The position numbers and the translations under genes were made by a program. Positions 40,695 through 49,078 of a stretch of DNA of 64,000 nt are shown piece after piece (the stretch's first letter is position 1; each line of letters opens with the position of its first letter). The notes beneath the pieces were generated by a model. That model saw nothing but the letters and a program-made list of their open reading frames with translations, made no database searches and was not told where the DNA came from. The stretch is from Nocardioides immobilis. GTDB taxonomy: Bacteria > Actinomycetota > Actinomycetes > Propionibacteriales > Nocardioidaceae. The stretch is from NCBI RefSeq assembly GCF_003515065.1, contig NZ_QXGH01000017.1:62001-126000 (forward strand). The letters run 5' to 3'.

Positions 40695-41909
40695 ATGGCG
40701 CACTACCAGCGGGTCGGCGACGTACCGCCGAAGCGGCACACCCAGCACCGCGACCCAAGAGAGGGAGCCGGCAACGCGCTTCTGTACGAAGAGCTGATGG
40801 GCGAGGAGGGCTTCTCCTCCGACTCCTCGCTGCTCTACCACCGGCACGTCCCCTCGGCGATGGTCGACGCCCGCACCTGGGACCTGCCCGACCAGAAGAC
40901 CGAGCCCAACCATCCGCTGACCCCCCGGCACCTCACCCTGCACGAGCTGTTCCCCGGCGCCGCCTGGAAGGCGATCGACGCGGTCACCGGCCGGCGGCTG
41001 GTCCTCGGCAACGGCGACGTGCGGATCAGCTATGCCGTGGTCGGCTCGACGTCCCCCTTCTACCGCAACGCCGTCGGCGACGAGGTCGCCTTCGTCGAGA
41101 GCGGTACGGCGAGCGTGGAGACGGTGTTCGGTCACCTCGAGGTCGGCAGCGGCGACTACGTCGTGATCCCGCGGGCCACGACGCACCGCTGGGTCCCCAC
41201 CGGGGACGATCCACTGCGCCTCTACATCATCGAGGCCAACAGCCACATCGCGCCGCCGAAGCGCTACCTCTCCCGCTACGGCCAGCTCCTCGAGCACGCG
41301 CCGTACTGCGAGCGTGACCTGCGGCTGCCGACGTACGCCGAACCTGTCGAGGAGAGCGACGGGGTGGAGGTCTACCTCAAGCACCGCGGCCATGGCGCCG
41401 GCGGGCTGGCGGGCTCGGTCCACGTCGTACCGAACCATCCGTTCGACGTCGTCGGCTGGGACGGCTGCCTCTACCCGTACGTGCTCAACGTCGCCGACTT
41501 CGAGCCGATCACCGGGCGGATCCACCAGCCGCCGCCGGTGCACCAGGTCTTCGAGGGCTACAACTTCGTGGTCTGCAACTTCGTGCCGCGCAAGGTCGAC
41601 TACCACCCGCTCGCGGTGCCGGTGCCGTACTACCACTCCAACGTCGACAGCGACGAGGTGATGTTCTACGTGGCCGGCGACTACGAGGCCCGCAAGGGCT
41701 CCGGCATCGGGATCGGGTCGATCACCCTGCACCCGGGCGGACACGCGCACGGCCCGCAGCCGAGCGCGATCGAGGCCAGCCTCGGCGCCGAGCGGTTCGA
41801 CGAACTCGCCGTCATGGTCGACACGTTCCGCCCGCTGGAGATCGGCGAGGCCGGCCGCGAGAGCGACGACGGCGCCTACGCGTGGACCTGGGCCGGAGGG
41901 CGTCGGTGA
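40695..41909 (+). CDS. hmgA: Homogentisate 1,2-dioxygenase
   Basis: 404 residues after TAGGAGGG. Cupin-fold segments: GDEVAFVESGTASVETVFGH, VVIPRATTHRWVP. Metal-ligand region: PVPYYHSNVDSDEVMFYVAG and ITLHPGGHAHGPQPSAIEAS, with the conserved W-D-G-C-L-Y-P-Y segment (GWDGCLYPYVLNVADFEPIT). It opens the homogentisate ring to maleylacetoacetate. Its stop overlaps the fah start by 4 bp. No maleylacetoacetate isomerase gene is visible in this operon, so isomerisation is done elsewhere (possibly mycothiol-dependent). Confidence 0.96.
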   Translation: MAHYQRVGDVPPKRHTQHRDPREGAGNALLYEELMGEEGFSSDSSLLYHRHVPSAMVDARTWDLPDQKTEPNHPLTPRHLTLHELFPGAAWKAIDAVTGRRLVLGNGDVRISYAVVGSTSPFYRNAVGDEVAFVESGTASVETVFGHLEVGSGDYVVIPRATTHRWVPTGDDPLRLYIIEANSHIAPPKRYLSRYGQLLEHAPYCERDLRLPTYAEPVEESDGVEVYLKHRGHGAGGLAGSVHVVPNHPFDVVGWDGCLYPYVLNVADFEPITGRIHQPPPVHQVFEGYNFVVCNFVPRKVDYHPLAVPVPYYHSNVDSDEVMFYVAGDYEARKGSGIGIGSITLHPGGHAHGPQPSAIEASLGAERFDELAVMVDTFRPLEIGEAGRESDDGAYAWTWAGGRR

Positions 41910-43060
41910 CCCATCTCTACGGCGCTTTCGAGCCCCGAGGGTCCGACGGCGTCGCCCGCGTCGGCGTGCGGTACGGCGACCGGGTGCTCGACCTCGCTGC
42001 CGCCCTCGACCCGGCCCTCGCCGCGCGCGTGGCCGGGCCGAACCTCGGCGCACTGCTCGCCGCCGGGCGGGTGGTGTGGACCGAGGTGGTCGCGGCGGTC
42101 GCCGTGCTGGAGCCGCCGGAGGAGCACCTGCACGCGCTGGCCGACGTACGGCTGCTGATGCCGTTCACGGTGGCGGACTACGTCGACTTCTACTCCTCCG
42201 AGCACCACGCCCGGAACCTCGGCAAGATCCTGCGGCCGGGCCAGCCGGAGCTGCCGCCGAACTGGCTGCACCTGCCGGTCGGCTACCACGGCCGCGCCGG
42301 CACGGTGGTGGTGTCGGGCACCGACGTCGTCCGGCCCCATGGCCAGCGCCGCCAATCGAATTCCGGACCAGACGGCGAGGTGGTCTTCGGCCCGACCACG
42401 CGCCTCGACATCGAGGCGGAGGTCGGGTACGTCGTCGGCGTCCCCTCCGAGCTCGGCAGCCCGGTGCCGCTCGGCGACTTCGCGGACCACGTCTTCGGCG
42501 TCTGCCTGGTCAACGACTGGTCGGCGCGGGACATCCAGGGCTGGGAGTACCAGCCGCTGGGCCCGTTCCTAGGCAAGTCGTTCGCGACCTCGGTCTCGGC
42601 CTGGGTGACGCCCCTCGCCGCGCTCGAGGCGGCCTGGGTCGCGCCGCCGGCCCGCGACCCGCAGCCCTTGCCGTACCTCGACGACGCGGGTCGGGCGCCG
42701 GGAGGGCTGGACCTGCGGCTGGAGGTCCGCCTCAACGGGCACCTGGTGGCGACGCCGCCGTTCGCGCAGATGTACTGGACCGGTGCCCAGCAGCTCGCGC
42801 ACCTGACGGTCAACGGGGCGTCGCTGCGCACCGGCGACCTGTTCGCCTCCGGCACGGTGAGCGGACCGGAGCCGGACCAGCGAGGCTCGTTCATCGAGAT
42901 CTCGTGGAACGGCGCGGAGCCGATCACCCTCCCCGACGGCCAGGTCCGGACGTTCCTCGAGGACGGCGACGAGGTCGTGATCACCGCGACCGCGCCGGCG
43001 CCCGGCGGCGGCACGATCGAGCTGGGCGAGGTGCGGGGGCGGATCCAGCCGGCGCGCTGA
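41906..43060 (+). CDS. fahA: Fumarylacetoacetase
   Basis: 384 residues from a GTG overlapping the hmgA stop. FTVADYVDFYSSEHHARNLG and WLHLPVGYHGRAGTVVVSGT are the N-terminal half of the active site; VFGPTTRLDIEAEVGYVVG and LVNDWSARDIQGWEYQPLGP (metal and catalytic residues) with FLGKSFATSVSAWVTPL are the family core. It hydrolyses fumarylacetoacetate to fumarate and acetoacetate, finishing tyrosine catabolism and feeding the frd/TCA pool. Slightly shorter than eukaryotic FAH (about 420), N-terminal domain included. Confidence 0.95.
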   Translation: MTHLYGAFEPRGSDGVARVGVRYGDRVLDLAAALDPALAARVAGPNLGALLAAGRVVWTEVVAAVAVLEPPEEHLHALADVRLLMPFTVADYVDFYSSEHHARNLGKILRPGQPELPPNWLHLPVGYHGRAGTVVVSGTDVVRPHGQRRQSNSGPDGEVVFGPTTRLDIEAEVGYVVGVPSELGSPVPLGDFADHVFGVCLVNDWSARDIQGWEYQPLGPFLGKSFATSVSAWVTPLAALEAAWVAPPARDPQPLPYLDDAGRAPGGLDLRLEVRLNGHLVATPPFAQMYWTGAQQLAHLTVNGASLRTGDLFASGTVSGPEPDQRGSFIEISWNGAEPITLPDGQVRTFLEDGDEVVITATAPAPGGGTIELGEVRGRIQPAR

Positions 43061-43065
43061 CTCCG

Positions 43066-43344
43066 TCAGTGTTCGTCGGAGAACCTCACGGTGCCGAGCG
43101 TCAGGCCCGACGCGGCGTAGTGGTGCCGGCTCACCTGGGCGATCACGTCACGGACGCGTTCCCGGTCCCGGGGTTCGCACTCGACCGTCAGGTACTCGTC
43201 ACCGCCGACGATCTCGAGTGCGTGCGGGAAGCCTGCGCCGGCGAGCGCGGTGGTCAACACCGCCGCATCGACGCCGTCGGGGACCAGGTAGGCGACCTTC
43301 GGCGTACGGGTGTCGAGCAGCCGGCTCTCGATGTCCTTCTCCAT
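43066..43344 (-). CDS. Small conserved hypothetical protein, 92 residues
   Basis: Not recognised. MEKDIESRLLDTRTPKVAYL begins after a clear AAGGAGG. Alternating strands and helices (VPDGVDAAVLTTALAGAGFP, VTLTVECEPRDRERVRDVI-like GGDEYLTVECEPRDRERVRD) suggest a small alpha/beta or ferredoxin-like fold. No signal peptide or membrane segment. Convergent with fah (5 bp between stops) and divergent from the 257-residue hypothetical at 43505. Good ribosome site and GC pattern support it as real. Confidence 0.7.
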   Translation of the reverse strand: MEKDIESRLLDTRTPKVAYLVPDGVDAAVLTTALAGAGFPHALEIVGGDEYLTVECEPRDRERVRDVIAQVSRHHYAASGLTLGTVRFSDEH

Positions 43345-43504
43345 GCTCGCCTCCTTCGCGACACTTCCAGGATGGACCTGTTCGGGATCGGAAACCAGGG
43401 CTGGTGTGCGGCGAATTCGCCGTACTGGTGGGGGTTCTCCGGATCGCGTGTGGCTAGACTCGAAGATCCGGCGGGGGGACGCTCGGCGGGTCGATGGAGG
43501 GTCA

Positions 43505-44278
43505 GTGGACGACGACACCGGGGGACGAGTGACCGAGGCAGCCCAGCAGGACGACCCCGTCGAGTCGCTGCTCGAGATGGTGGTCGTCAGCGCGGACGAG
43601 CTGAGCGGCTTCGTGGGGATCGACCCCGAGTCGGCGACCGCACCGGTCGCCCTGGGCGGCACTCCCGAGGCCCGGGAGCACGAGCCGGAGATCTCCTACG
43701 CGGAGTTCGGCGTCGCCTACATCCGGCGGGTCCTGCACAAGGACCGCATCCTCACCATGATCAACGAGCTGCTCGGAGCGGAGATCCAGCTCGGCCCGAT
43801 CGGCGCGGGGCCGGGCCGCAAGGCGGCCACGGTCAGCGCGCTCGGCACGTTCCGGGCCTGCAAGGGGGAGGAGATCCCCGGCGACCTCCTGTCCTACCGG
43901 GTGTTCCTTCCGATCAGCGTGGTGTTCGACATCGACATGCGCGTCGACAAGCACCGGTTCACCGCCGACGTCGTCATCCCGATCACGCTGACCATCCACA
44001 CCGTCGCGCCGCTGCGGGTCCGGATCGACATCACCGTGCCGTCCGACGACGAGGTGGCGCTGACGCTGCAGAGCGACACCCGCCGCGGCGCCGTGCTGCA
44101 GAAGCTGGCCCGGCTCGAGCCCGAGCTGCGCCGGTTCCTGGTCAAGGTGGTCCGCACCGAGCTGTCCAAGCCCTACGTGCGCCGCGCGACCGACTTCGAC
44201 ATGGCCGAGCTCATCGACCGCGCGTGGGACGGCATCGCCGCCGTGATCCTGCCGAGCGGACCCGAGGACCGCCTCTGA
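43505..44278 (+). CDS. Conserved hypothetical protein, 257 residues (full-length paralogue)
   Basis: Unknown family. Acidic N terminus (VDDDTGGRVTEAAQQDDPVE), then a conserved body: PEISYAEFGVAYIRRVLHKD, MRVDKHRFTADVVIPITLTI and VAPLRVRIDITVPSDDEVAL, strand-rich, followed by a helical C terminus VRTELSKPYVRRATDFDMAE. No membrane segment. GGAGGG 4 bp before the GTG at 43505 supports the start. The C-terminal 80 residues are duplicated almost identically at 45742-46044, on the far side of the protease gene. Terminated by the hairpin at 44295-44341. Confidence 0.75.
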   Translation: MDDDTGGRVTEAAQQDDPVESLLEMVVVSADELSGFVGIDPESATAPVALGGTPEAREHEPEISYAEFGVAYIRRVLHKDRILTMINELLGAEIQLGPIGAGPGRKAATVSALGTFRACKGEEIPGDLLSYRVFLPISVVFDIDMRVDKHRFTADVVIPITLTIHTVAPLRVRIDITVPSDDEVALTLQSDTRRGAVLQKLARLEPELRRFLVKVVRTELSKPYVRRATDFDMAELIDRAWDGIAAVILPSGPEDRL

Positions 44279-44294
44279 CTTGGTGAATGGCGCC

Positions 44295-44341
44295 GGTGGT
44301 TGAGGTGCGAGGCGCGCCATCGCCGAGCATCGAAAACCACC
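44295..44341. repeat. Nocardioides-type intergenic hairpin
   Basis: GGTGGTTGAGGTGCGAGG at the left end and CGAGCATCGAAAACCACC at the right end form an imperfect inverted repeat with the GGTGGTT/AACCACC tips. The GGTGGTTGAGG...TCGAAACCACC form is, in my recollection, a dispersed element in Nocardioides genomes. Here it follows the stop of the 257-residue gene by 17 bp and probably also serves as its terminator. Confidence 0.7.
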
Positions 44342-44534
44342 ACCCGAACCGGGGCGCCCGCGAGCAATGTCCAGAAATGAGCATTCGACGCGGGCTGTGA
44401 GTGCCTGACCTCCCGAGCAAATCAGCGGGCGAGATTTAGTACCACAAATTCATTCACATGGGCGATTCGCACTTGCGGCCTGGAGAGCAGGATCTGGTCC
44501 ACGCTCGATTCTTCTCCTCCCGAAAGGCAACACC

Positions 44535-45668
44535 ATGATGACTCGCAAAATGAAGGGTGGGATTCTCGGCATCGTAGCCGCCGGCGCGCTGCTGTCTCCC
44601 ACTCTCGTCTCCGCCCATCCAGCGCCCGAAACTTCCGCAGCCTCCAGCGCGGCGCCGACGTCGCAGGTCGTCGTTCATACCGTGAAGGCCGCCGCGCAGA
44701 AGGCGGCACGCGCGTACTGGACCAAGGAACGCATGGCAAGCGCCAAACCGATGCGGATGGCGCCGAGGACCGTGTCCGACGAGGAGGGTCTGGACGCCGC
44801 AGCGACGGCCGGCGACCCGGGCGCAGTGCCGCCCGTCTCGAAGACCGGCAAGACCGCGGATCTCAGCCTGGTCCCGACGGGGGCCGAGACTCCGTCGACC
44901 CAGGGTTTCGCCTACCCGTTCCCCTTCACGCGCACCGCCGTCTCCCCGGTCTCCGACTACAACCACTCGGCGCGACGGGTCAACGGAAAGATCTTCTTCG
45001 TCCAGAACGGCGGCAACTTCGTCTGCTCGGGCACTGTGGTGGTGTCGACGAACCGCAACGAGGTGTGGACAGCCGGTCACTGCCTCAGTGATGGTACCCA
45101 GACCTTCAACAGCAGCACGATCTTCGTCCCGGCCTACAACGGGAACTCCTCCACCCCTGCTCCCTTCGGGCAGTGGACCGCCACCCAACTGGTGGTGGCC
45201 TCGGAGTGGCACAACTCGGGCAACCTCAAACGAGACCTGGGCGCCTTCAACGTCGCTCCGATCAACGGCATCCAGATCCAGAACCGCGTCGGCGCGGCGG
45301 GGTTCGCATGGAACCAGAGCCGTAACCAGCAGTTCACCGATCTTGCCTACCCCGCTGGAGCGCCCTTCAACGGCACGAGCATGCAGCTCTGCATGGCTGC
45401 CTATGGTGCAGCCGACACAGCTATCGGCGGCTCGGGTCCTGCGCCCACCGGCATCGGTTGCGACATGACCGGCGGGTCGAGCGGCGGTTCGTGGCAGATC
45501 GGCTGGGGCGGATCCAGCGGAGCCTCCCCCGGCTTGATCAACGGCCACAACGACTACAAGTACACGAGTAGCCAGCCGCTGGCGATGTACTCCCCGTACT
45601 TCGACACCCTGGCCAACACCGTACGCTGCGCGATCCAGCCGCGAGGGTCGACCGGCTGCCCCGCATAA
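44535..45668 (+). CDS. Secreted trypsin-like serine peptidase
   Basis: 377 residues. Signal peptide MMTRKMKGGILGIVAAGALL ending at VSAHP; a propeptide-like Ala/Lys-rich region to about residue 130; then a trypsin fold. Catalytic triad: His in VWTAGHCLSDGTQTF, Asp in NLKRDLGAFNV, Ser in DMTGGSSGGSWQIGW. Paired cysteines (FVCSGT/GHC and CMAAYG/GIGC) support extracellular location. The upstream region and start are less GC-rich than surroundings (e.g. ATGATGACTCGCAAAATGAA), and the gene interrupts a duplicated segment, both hinting at acquisition. GAAAGG lies 8 bp before the ATG. A strong terminator follows. Confidence 0.9.
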   Translation: MMTRKMKGGILGIVAAGALLSPTLVSAHPAPETSAASSAAPTSQVVVHTVKAAAQKAARAYWTKERMASAKPMRMAPRTVSDEEGLDAAATAGDPGAVPPVSKTGKTADLSLVPTGAETPSTQGFAYPFPFTRTAVSPVSDYNHSARRVNGKIFFVQNGGNFVCSGTVVVSTNRNEVWTAGHCLSDGTQTFNSSTIFVPAYNGNSSTPAPFGQWTATQLVVASEWHNSGNLKRDLGAFNVAPINGIQIQNRVGAAGFAWNQSRNQQFTDLAYPAGAPFNGTSMQLCMAAYGAADTAIGGSGPAPTGIGCDMTGGSSGGSWQIGWGGSSGASPGLINGHNDYKYTSSQPLAMYSPYFDTLANTVRCAIQPRGSTGCPA

Positions 45669-45682
45669 GGAGGAACTCCACC

Positions 45683-45718
45683 CAGGAGTGGGGCGGCATC
45701 GGGGCCGTCCCACTCCTG
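45683..45718 (+). terminator. Terminator hairpin after the protease gene
   Basis: CAGGAGTGGGGCGGC (45683-45697), six-base loop, GCCGTCCCACTCCTG (45704-45718): a 15-bp stem with one mismatch, 15 bp after the protease stop. It isolates the protease from the downstream partial duplicate. Confidence 0.8.
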
Positions 45719-45741
45719 CATGCGTTGAGCACCTGCGCGGC

Positions 45742-46044
45742 ATGGCGAGCGAACTGCAGATGGCACCCGTCGAGGACCAGGTCGCGCTGACCCTGCAGAG
45801 CGACACCCGCCGCGGCGCCGTACTCCAGGAGGTCGCGCGGCTCGAGCCCGAGCTGAAGCGCTTCCTGGTCAAGGTCGTCCGCACCGAGCTCTCCAAGCCC
45901 TACGTGCGCCGCGCGACCGACTTCGACATGGCCGAGCTCATCGACGACGCCTGGCCCGGGATATCCGCGGTCATCCTGCCGCGCGGCCCGGAGGACCGGG
46001 TCGCCCTACCGGAGCCGACCTCGCCGCGCCACGTCGAGTCCTGA
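45742..46044 (+). pseudogene. Partial duplicate of the C terminus of the 43505-44278 gene
   Basis: 100 codons: after a unique start (MASELQMAPVEDQ) the protein VALTLQSDTRRGAVLQEVAR ... FDMAELIDDAWPGISAVILP is nearly identical to the last 80 residues of the 257-residue gene at 43505. About 85-90% of bases match over roughly 230 bp (45784-46010 versus 44057-44275). The strand-rich N-terminal 175 residues of the parent are absent. It could be a functional short form, but looks like one half of a segment duplication around the protease insertion. Ends with a divergent tail (LPEPTSPRHVES). Confidence 0.75.
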
Positions 46045-46113
46045 CCGTCCGGCGCCGAACTACTCGCCAGTCACCCCTCGCGTCATCGGGTTCGCCGTCC
46101 TAACGTCGAAGAC

Positions 46114-46701
46114 ATGACCACTCTCGATGCTCGTGACACCGCCATCAGGCCGGAGCCGCCGCTCGCCGGAGACGAGACGGAGACTCTGCTCGGCTCTCTC
46201 GAACGGCAGCGAGCAACGTTCGCCTGGAAGGTCGGCGAGCTCGACGACGAGGCGCTCGGCCTTCGGCTGGGTCCGTCGGCGATGACGCTCGGTGGCCTCA
46301 TCAAGCACCTTGCGCTGATCGAGGACCAGGTCTTCACGCACGCCCTCCTCGGTCGCCCGCTGCCGGCGCCGTGGGACGCGGTCGACTGGGAGAGCGACGT
46401 GGACTGGGAGTGGCAGAGCGCCGCGACCGACTCTGCCGCCCAGCTCTACGCACAGTGGCGGACGTCGGTCGAGCGGTCGCGCGCCGCCGTACGACGCGCG
46501 CTGGGTGACGGCGGTCTCGAGCACTCCGCCGACGTGGTGCTCGCCGGCGGTCCGCCGAGCCTGCGGCGGCTGCTCGTCGACGTGATCGAGGAGTACGCCC
46601 GGCACACCGGTCACGCCGACCTGATCCGGGAGTCCATCGACGGACTGGTCGGCGAGGATCCACCGGCGCACAACCCGACCTGGCCGGCTCCGAGGGCGTG
46701 A
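46114..46701 (+). CDS. DinB family protein (DUF664)
   Basis: 195 residues: ETETLLGSLERQRATFAWKV, TLGGLIKHLALIEDQVFTHA with the first metal-ligand His, LLVDVIEEYARHTGHADLIR with the H-x-x-H pair of the four-helix DinB/DUF664 fold. The N-terminal 15 residues are basic/acidic mix without signal peptide. Likely a mycothiol-dependent transferase or unknown metal hydrolase. The pterin dehydratase GTG overlaps its stop by 4 bp, so the two form one operon. Paralogue at 14555-15151. Confidence 0.9.
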   Translation: MTTLDARDTAIRPEPPLAGDETETLLGSLERQRATFAWKVGELDDEALGLRLGPSAMTLGGLIKHLALIEDQVFTHALLGRPLPAPWDAVDWESDVDWEWQSAATDSAAQLYAQWRTSVERSRAAVRRALGDGGLEHSADVVLAGGPPSLRRLLVDVIEEYARHTGHADLIRESIDGLVGEDPPAHNPTWPAPRA

Positions 46702-47024
46702 CGGCCGTGGTCGAGCAGATCACCGGCGAGCAGTTCCTCGCAGCAGACGGGGTCGACGACTGGCGCGTGCTCGACAGCGGGGAGGTCGGCGCCGTCTTCG
46801 ATACCGGGTCCTTCGCCAAGGGCGTCGACCTGGTGTCGCGGATCGGCGCGCTGGCCGACGCCGCCAACCACCATCCCGACGTCGACCTTCGCTATCCGAG
46901 TGTCACCGTGCGGATCTCCACCCACGAGGTCGGCGGCCTCAGCGAGCGGGACGTCGCGCTCGCGCGCGAGATCTCGGCTGCCGCGTCCGAGCTGGGGATC
47001 GAGGCCGACGCGGGCTCGGGCTGA
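46698..47024 (+). CDS. Pterin-4a-carbinolamine dehydratase
   Basis: 108 residues. GVDLVSRIGALADAANHHPD, VDLRYPSVTVRISTHEVGGL and SERDVALAREISAAA match the PCD/DCoH family: the paired histidines of A-N-H-H-P-D, the Y-x-x-V block, and the T-H/W before G-G-L-S. PCD regenerates tetrahydrobiopterin after phenylalanine hydroxylase. It lies 4 kb from the tyrosine degradation operon but no phenylalanine hydroxylase gene is present in this window, so its partner is elsewhere or the enzyme has another role. Confidence 0.88.
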   Translation: MTAVVEQITGEQFLAADGVDDWRVLDSGEVGAVFDTGSFAKGVDLVSRIGALADAANHHPDVDLRYPSVTVRISTHEVGGLSERDVALAREISAAASELGIEADAGSG

Positions 47025-47093
47025 GGTCACAATCGTGCACGGTGCACGGGAGTGACGACTCAGGCGGTCCAGCTGCGGTCCTAACCTTGCGAG

Positions 47094-47603
47094 ATGCATG
47101 GTTCTGACGACTGTCTGCAGTTCCGGCGCGCAGTCGCGGCCGACCTGGAGGAACTCGTCGCCTTCCAGGAGGAGGCGGCGGTCGTCGGTCTCGCCAACAT
47201 CTTCCCGCAGGACCAGCACCCGTTCCCGCGGGCAGCGATCCTGGCGCGGTGGCGCGAGGAGATCGCTAACCCGGGCATCGCCGTCTACGTCTCATCCACG
47301 TCCGACAATCAGCTCACTGGTTTCGCCGCCCGCCGCGGCGACGAGGTGCTCCACTTCGGCACTGCCCTCGCGACGTGGGGCTCGGGGATGGCGTCCGAGC
47401 TCCACGAGGCGCTCGTTGCGACCTTCCCGCCCGAGGTCGGCAGGATCAGGCTGCTCGTTTTCAAGGAGAATCATCGGGCGCGCCGGTTCTGGGAGAAGCA
47501 CGGCTGGGAGGCCACTGGCGAACGGATGAGATCGACGTATCCGCCGTACGCCGTGCTGCTGCGCTACGAACTCATGCTCGCCGACCGCACGCCCGGCTCT
47601 TAG
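47094..47603 (+). CDS. GNAT family N-acetyltransferase
   Basis: 169 residues. FRRAVAADLEELVAFQEEAA opens the fold; DNQLTGFAARRGDEVLHFGT and ELHEALVATFPPEVGRIRLL precede the acetyl-CoA strand; LVFKENHRARRFWEKHGWEA contains N-x-R-A-x-x-F-W-x-x-x-G-W, the GNAT C-terminal motif. The R/Q-x-x-G-x-A/G pyrophosphate loop is replaced by TWGSGMASEL. Substrate unknown. It starts at ATG 47094, 69 bp after the pterin dehydratase stop. The 141 bp after it show nothing recognisable. Confidence 0.85.
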   Translation: MHGSDDCLQFRRAVAADLEELVAFQEEAAVVGLANIFPQDQHPFPRAAILARWREEIANPGIAVYVSSTSDNQLTGFAARRGDEVLHFGTALATWGSGMASELHEALVATFPPEVGRIRLLVFKENHRARRFWEKHGWEATGERMRSTYPPYAVLLRYELMLADRTPGS

Positions 47604-47744
47604 CCCACGCTCAGAGAAGGCTGTCACTCTCCGATGACATGACAGCTCCCGAACAACGTCGGCCGAGCCAGCGCCGTACGGTCCTCGTCACCTCCGCGTC
47701 GAGCCCCGACGTCAGCGTCAACATAGATCCGGCGAAGGCGTGAC

Positions 47745-48497
47745 CTACCCGGCCGTGTGACCCTGATCGACGGTCAGGATGCTGCCGTGCACGGCTGACG
47801 CCTCGTCCGAGGCGACGAACGCGACGACCTGCGCGACCTGCTCGGCCGACATGAAGCCGCGCAGCGCGGCGACGCGCATGATCAGCTCCCAGTCCGCACC
47901 CTCGGGTACGTCGATGGTGTGGGCCTGCGGCGTGTCCATGCCGCCGGGACAGACGCAGTTGATCCGGACCGGTGTCCGCGCGTACTCGACGGCGAGCGCC
48001 TTGGTCATCCCGACCACGCCGTGCTTCGCCGCGGTGTACGCCGCCGAGTAGGCCTCGCCGAGCACCCCCGCGACGGAGGCGACGTTGACGACATTGCCGC
48101 TGCTCTCGAGGAGATGACGGAGTGCGGCCTGGCTGGTGAAGAAGACGCTGTCGAGGTTGACGGCGAGATCGCGCGACCACTGGTGTGGTGTGACGTCCGT
48201 GGTTATCCGGAAGTCGTGCCGGCCTGCGTTGTTGACCAGGACGTCGAGCCGGCCCAGCGCGTCGACGCATGCCGACACCGCCCCTGCGCACTGCTCCGGA
48301 TCCGCCAGGTCGGCCACGTGGGTGGTCACGCCGCCTTCCGCGCTCGCGGCCACCGCGGCCAGGCGTTCCTTGTCGCGCGCCACCGCGAAGACCTGCGCCC
48401 CCTGGGCGCAGAAGAGTCGCGCGCACGCGGCGCCCAGACCTGACGACGCGCCGGTGACCAGCACGACCTTGCCTGCGAATCGATCCACCGTCCGCAC
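47745..48497 (-). CDS. Short-chain dehydrogenase/reductase
   Basis: 250 residues, GTG start. VVLVTGASSGLGAACARLFC is the cofactor loop, LDVLVNNAGRHDFRITTDVT the NNAG block; NVVNVASVAGVLGEAYSAAY with YTAAKHGVVGMTKALAVEYA gives the Tyr-x-x-x-Lys pair. A classical SDR with 3-oxoacyl-ACP-reductase/hydroxysteroid-dehydrogenase-like motif set. AATAACGTGTTCTA (48498-48511), abutting the start codon, is close to the KstR operator, hinting at lipid or steroid catabolism. An in-frame GTG at 48488 is an alternative start that would leave the element in the leader. Confidence 0.9.
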   Translation of the reverse strand: MRTVDRFAGKVVLVTGASSGLGAACARLFCAQGAQVFAVARDKERLAAVAASAEGGVTTHVADLADPEQCAGAVSACVDALGRLDVLVNNAGRHDFRITTDVTPHQWSRDLAVNLDSVFFTSQAALRHLLESSGNVVNVASVAGVLGEAYSAAYTAAKHGVVGMTKALAVEYARTPVRINCVCPGGMDTPQAHTIDVPEGADWELIMRVAALRGFMSAEQVAQVVAFVASDEASAVHGSILTVDQGHTAG

Positions 48498-48511
48498 AAT
48501 AACGTGTTCTA
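48498..48511. promoter_or_regulatory. KstR-like element upstream of the SDR
   Basis: AATAACGTGTTCTA matches TnnAACnnGTTnnA except for the first base. It adjoins the SDR GTG, and a closer match precedes the lipase at 38829. Rest of the 173-bp region up to 48670 shows no other recognisable signal. Confidence 0.3.
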
Positions 48512-48670
48512 GTTCCGTCGGCCGGCCAGCAGGACGGCCAGAAGAGGAGTACCGTCAAAGGCGCACGACAAATCCCGAACGAGTTGGACCAGGCTCGACT
48601 GGTTGGTTCGGAGCGAGGCCCCAGTCCTTGGCAGCGCGACTCTTCACCGAGCGCCTACAGCCAGGAGCCC

Positions 48671-49030
48671 ATGATGGGCAGTTATCAATACCCCTTCCGC
48701 CTTGCCGAACCCCCGATCGCCGTACTGGAGAATGACGCTGACCGATGCGTGGTGCGGCTGTGCGGCGAGCACGACATCTCGACCGAACCTGAGCTCCGGG
48801 GACTTCTGGATCGGGCCATGGGGCTTGGTGCACCGGCCGTCGTCGTCGATCTGGGTGGGGTGCAGTTCATGGACGCCTCGACCCTGCGAGCCATCGTCGA
48901 CGCCAGCAACACGGCGCACATCAGGGGACGCGCGCTCACCGTCCGGGCCGCCGCCGGACCGGCGCTGCGTCTGATCACCATGTGCGGGCTGCACGCCCTC
49001 ATGGAACGCGAGGTTGCCCGGCCCGCTTGA
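48671..49030 (+). CDS. STAS-domain anti-sigma factor antagonist
   Basis: 119 residues: EPPIAVLENDADRCVVRLCG, EHDISTEPELRGLLDRAMGL, VVVDLGGVQFMDASTLRAIV (phosphorylatable Ser in M-D-A-S-T), LTMCGLHALMEREVA-like end. SpoIIAA/RsbV-type protein that, unphosphorylated, sequesters an anti-sigma kinase. No RsbW-like kinase or sigma gene is adjacent, so the partner is encoded elsewhere. The ATG at 48671 is followed in frame by another at 48674; GGAGCC precedes it. Confidence 0.9.
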   Translation: MMGSYQYPFRLAEPPIAVLENDADRCVVRLCGEHDISTEPELRGLLDRAMGLGAPAVVVDLGGVQFMDASTLRAIVDASNTAHIRGRALTVRAAAGPALRLITMCGLHALMEREVARPA

Positions 49031-49078
49031 TGGACCGCCTCCATCAGCGGCGCTCGGTCGGGCGAGTGATACTGAGCC

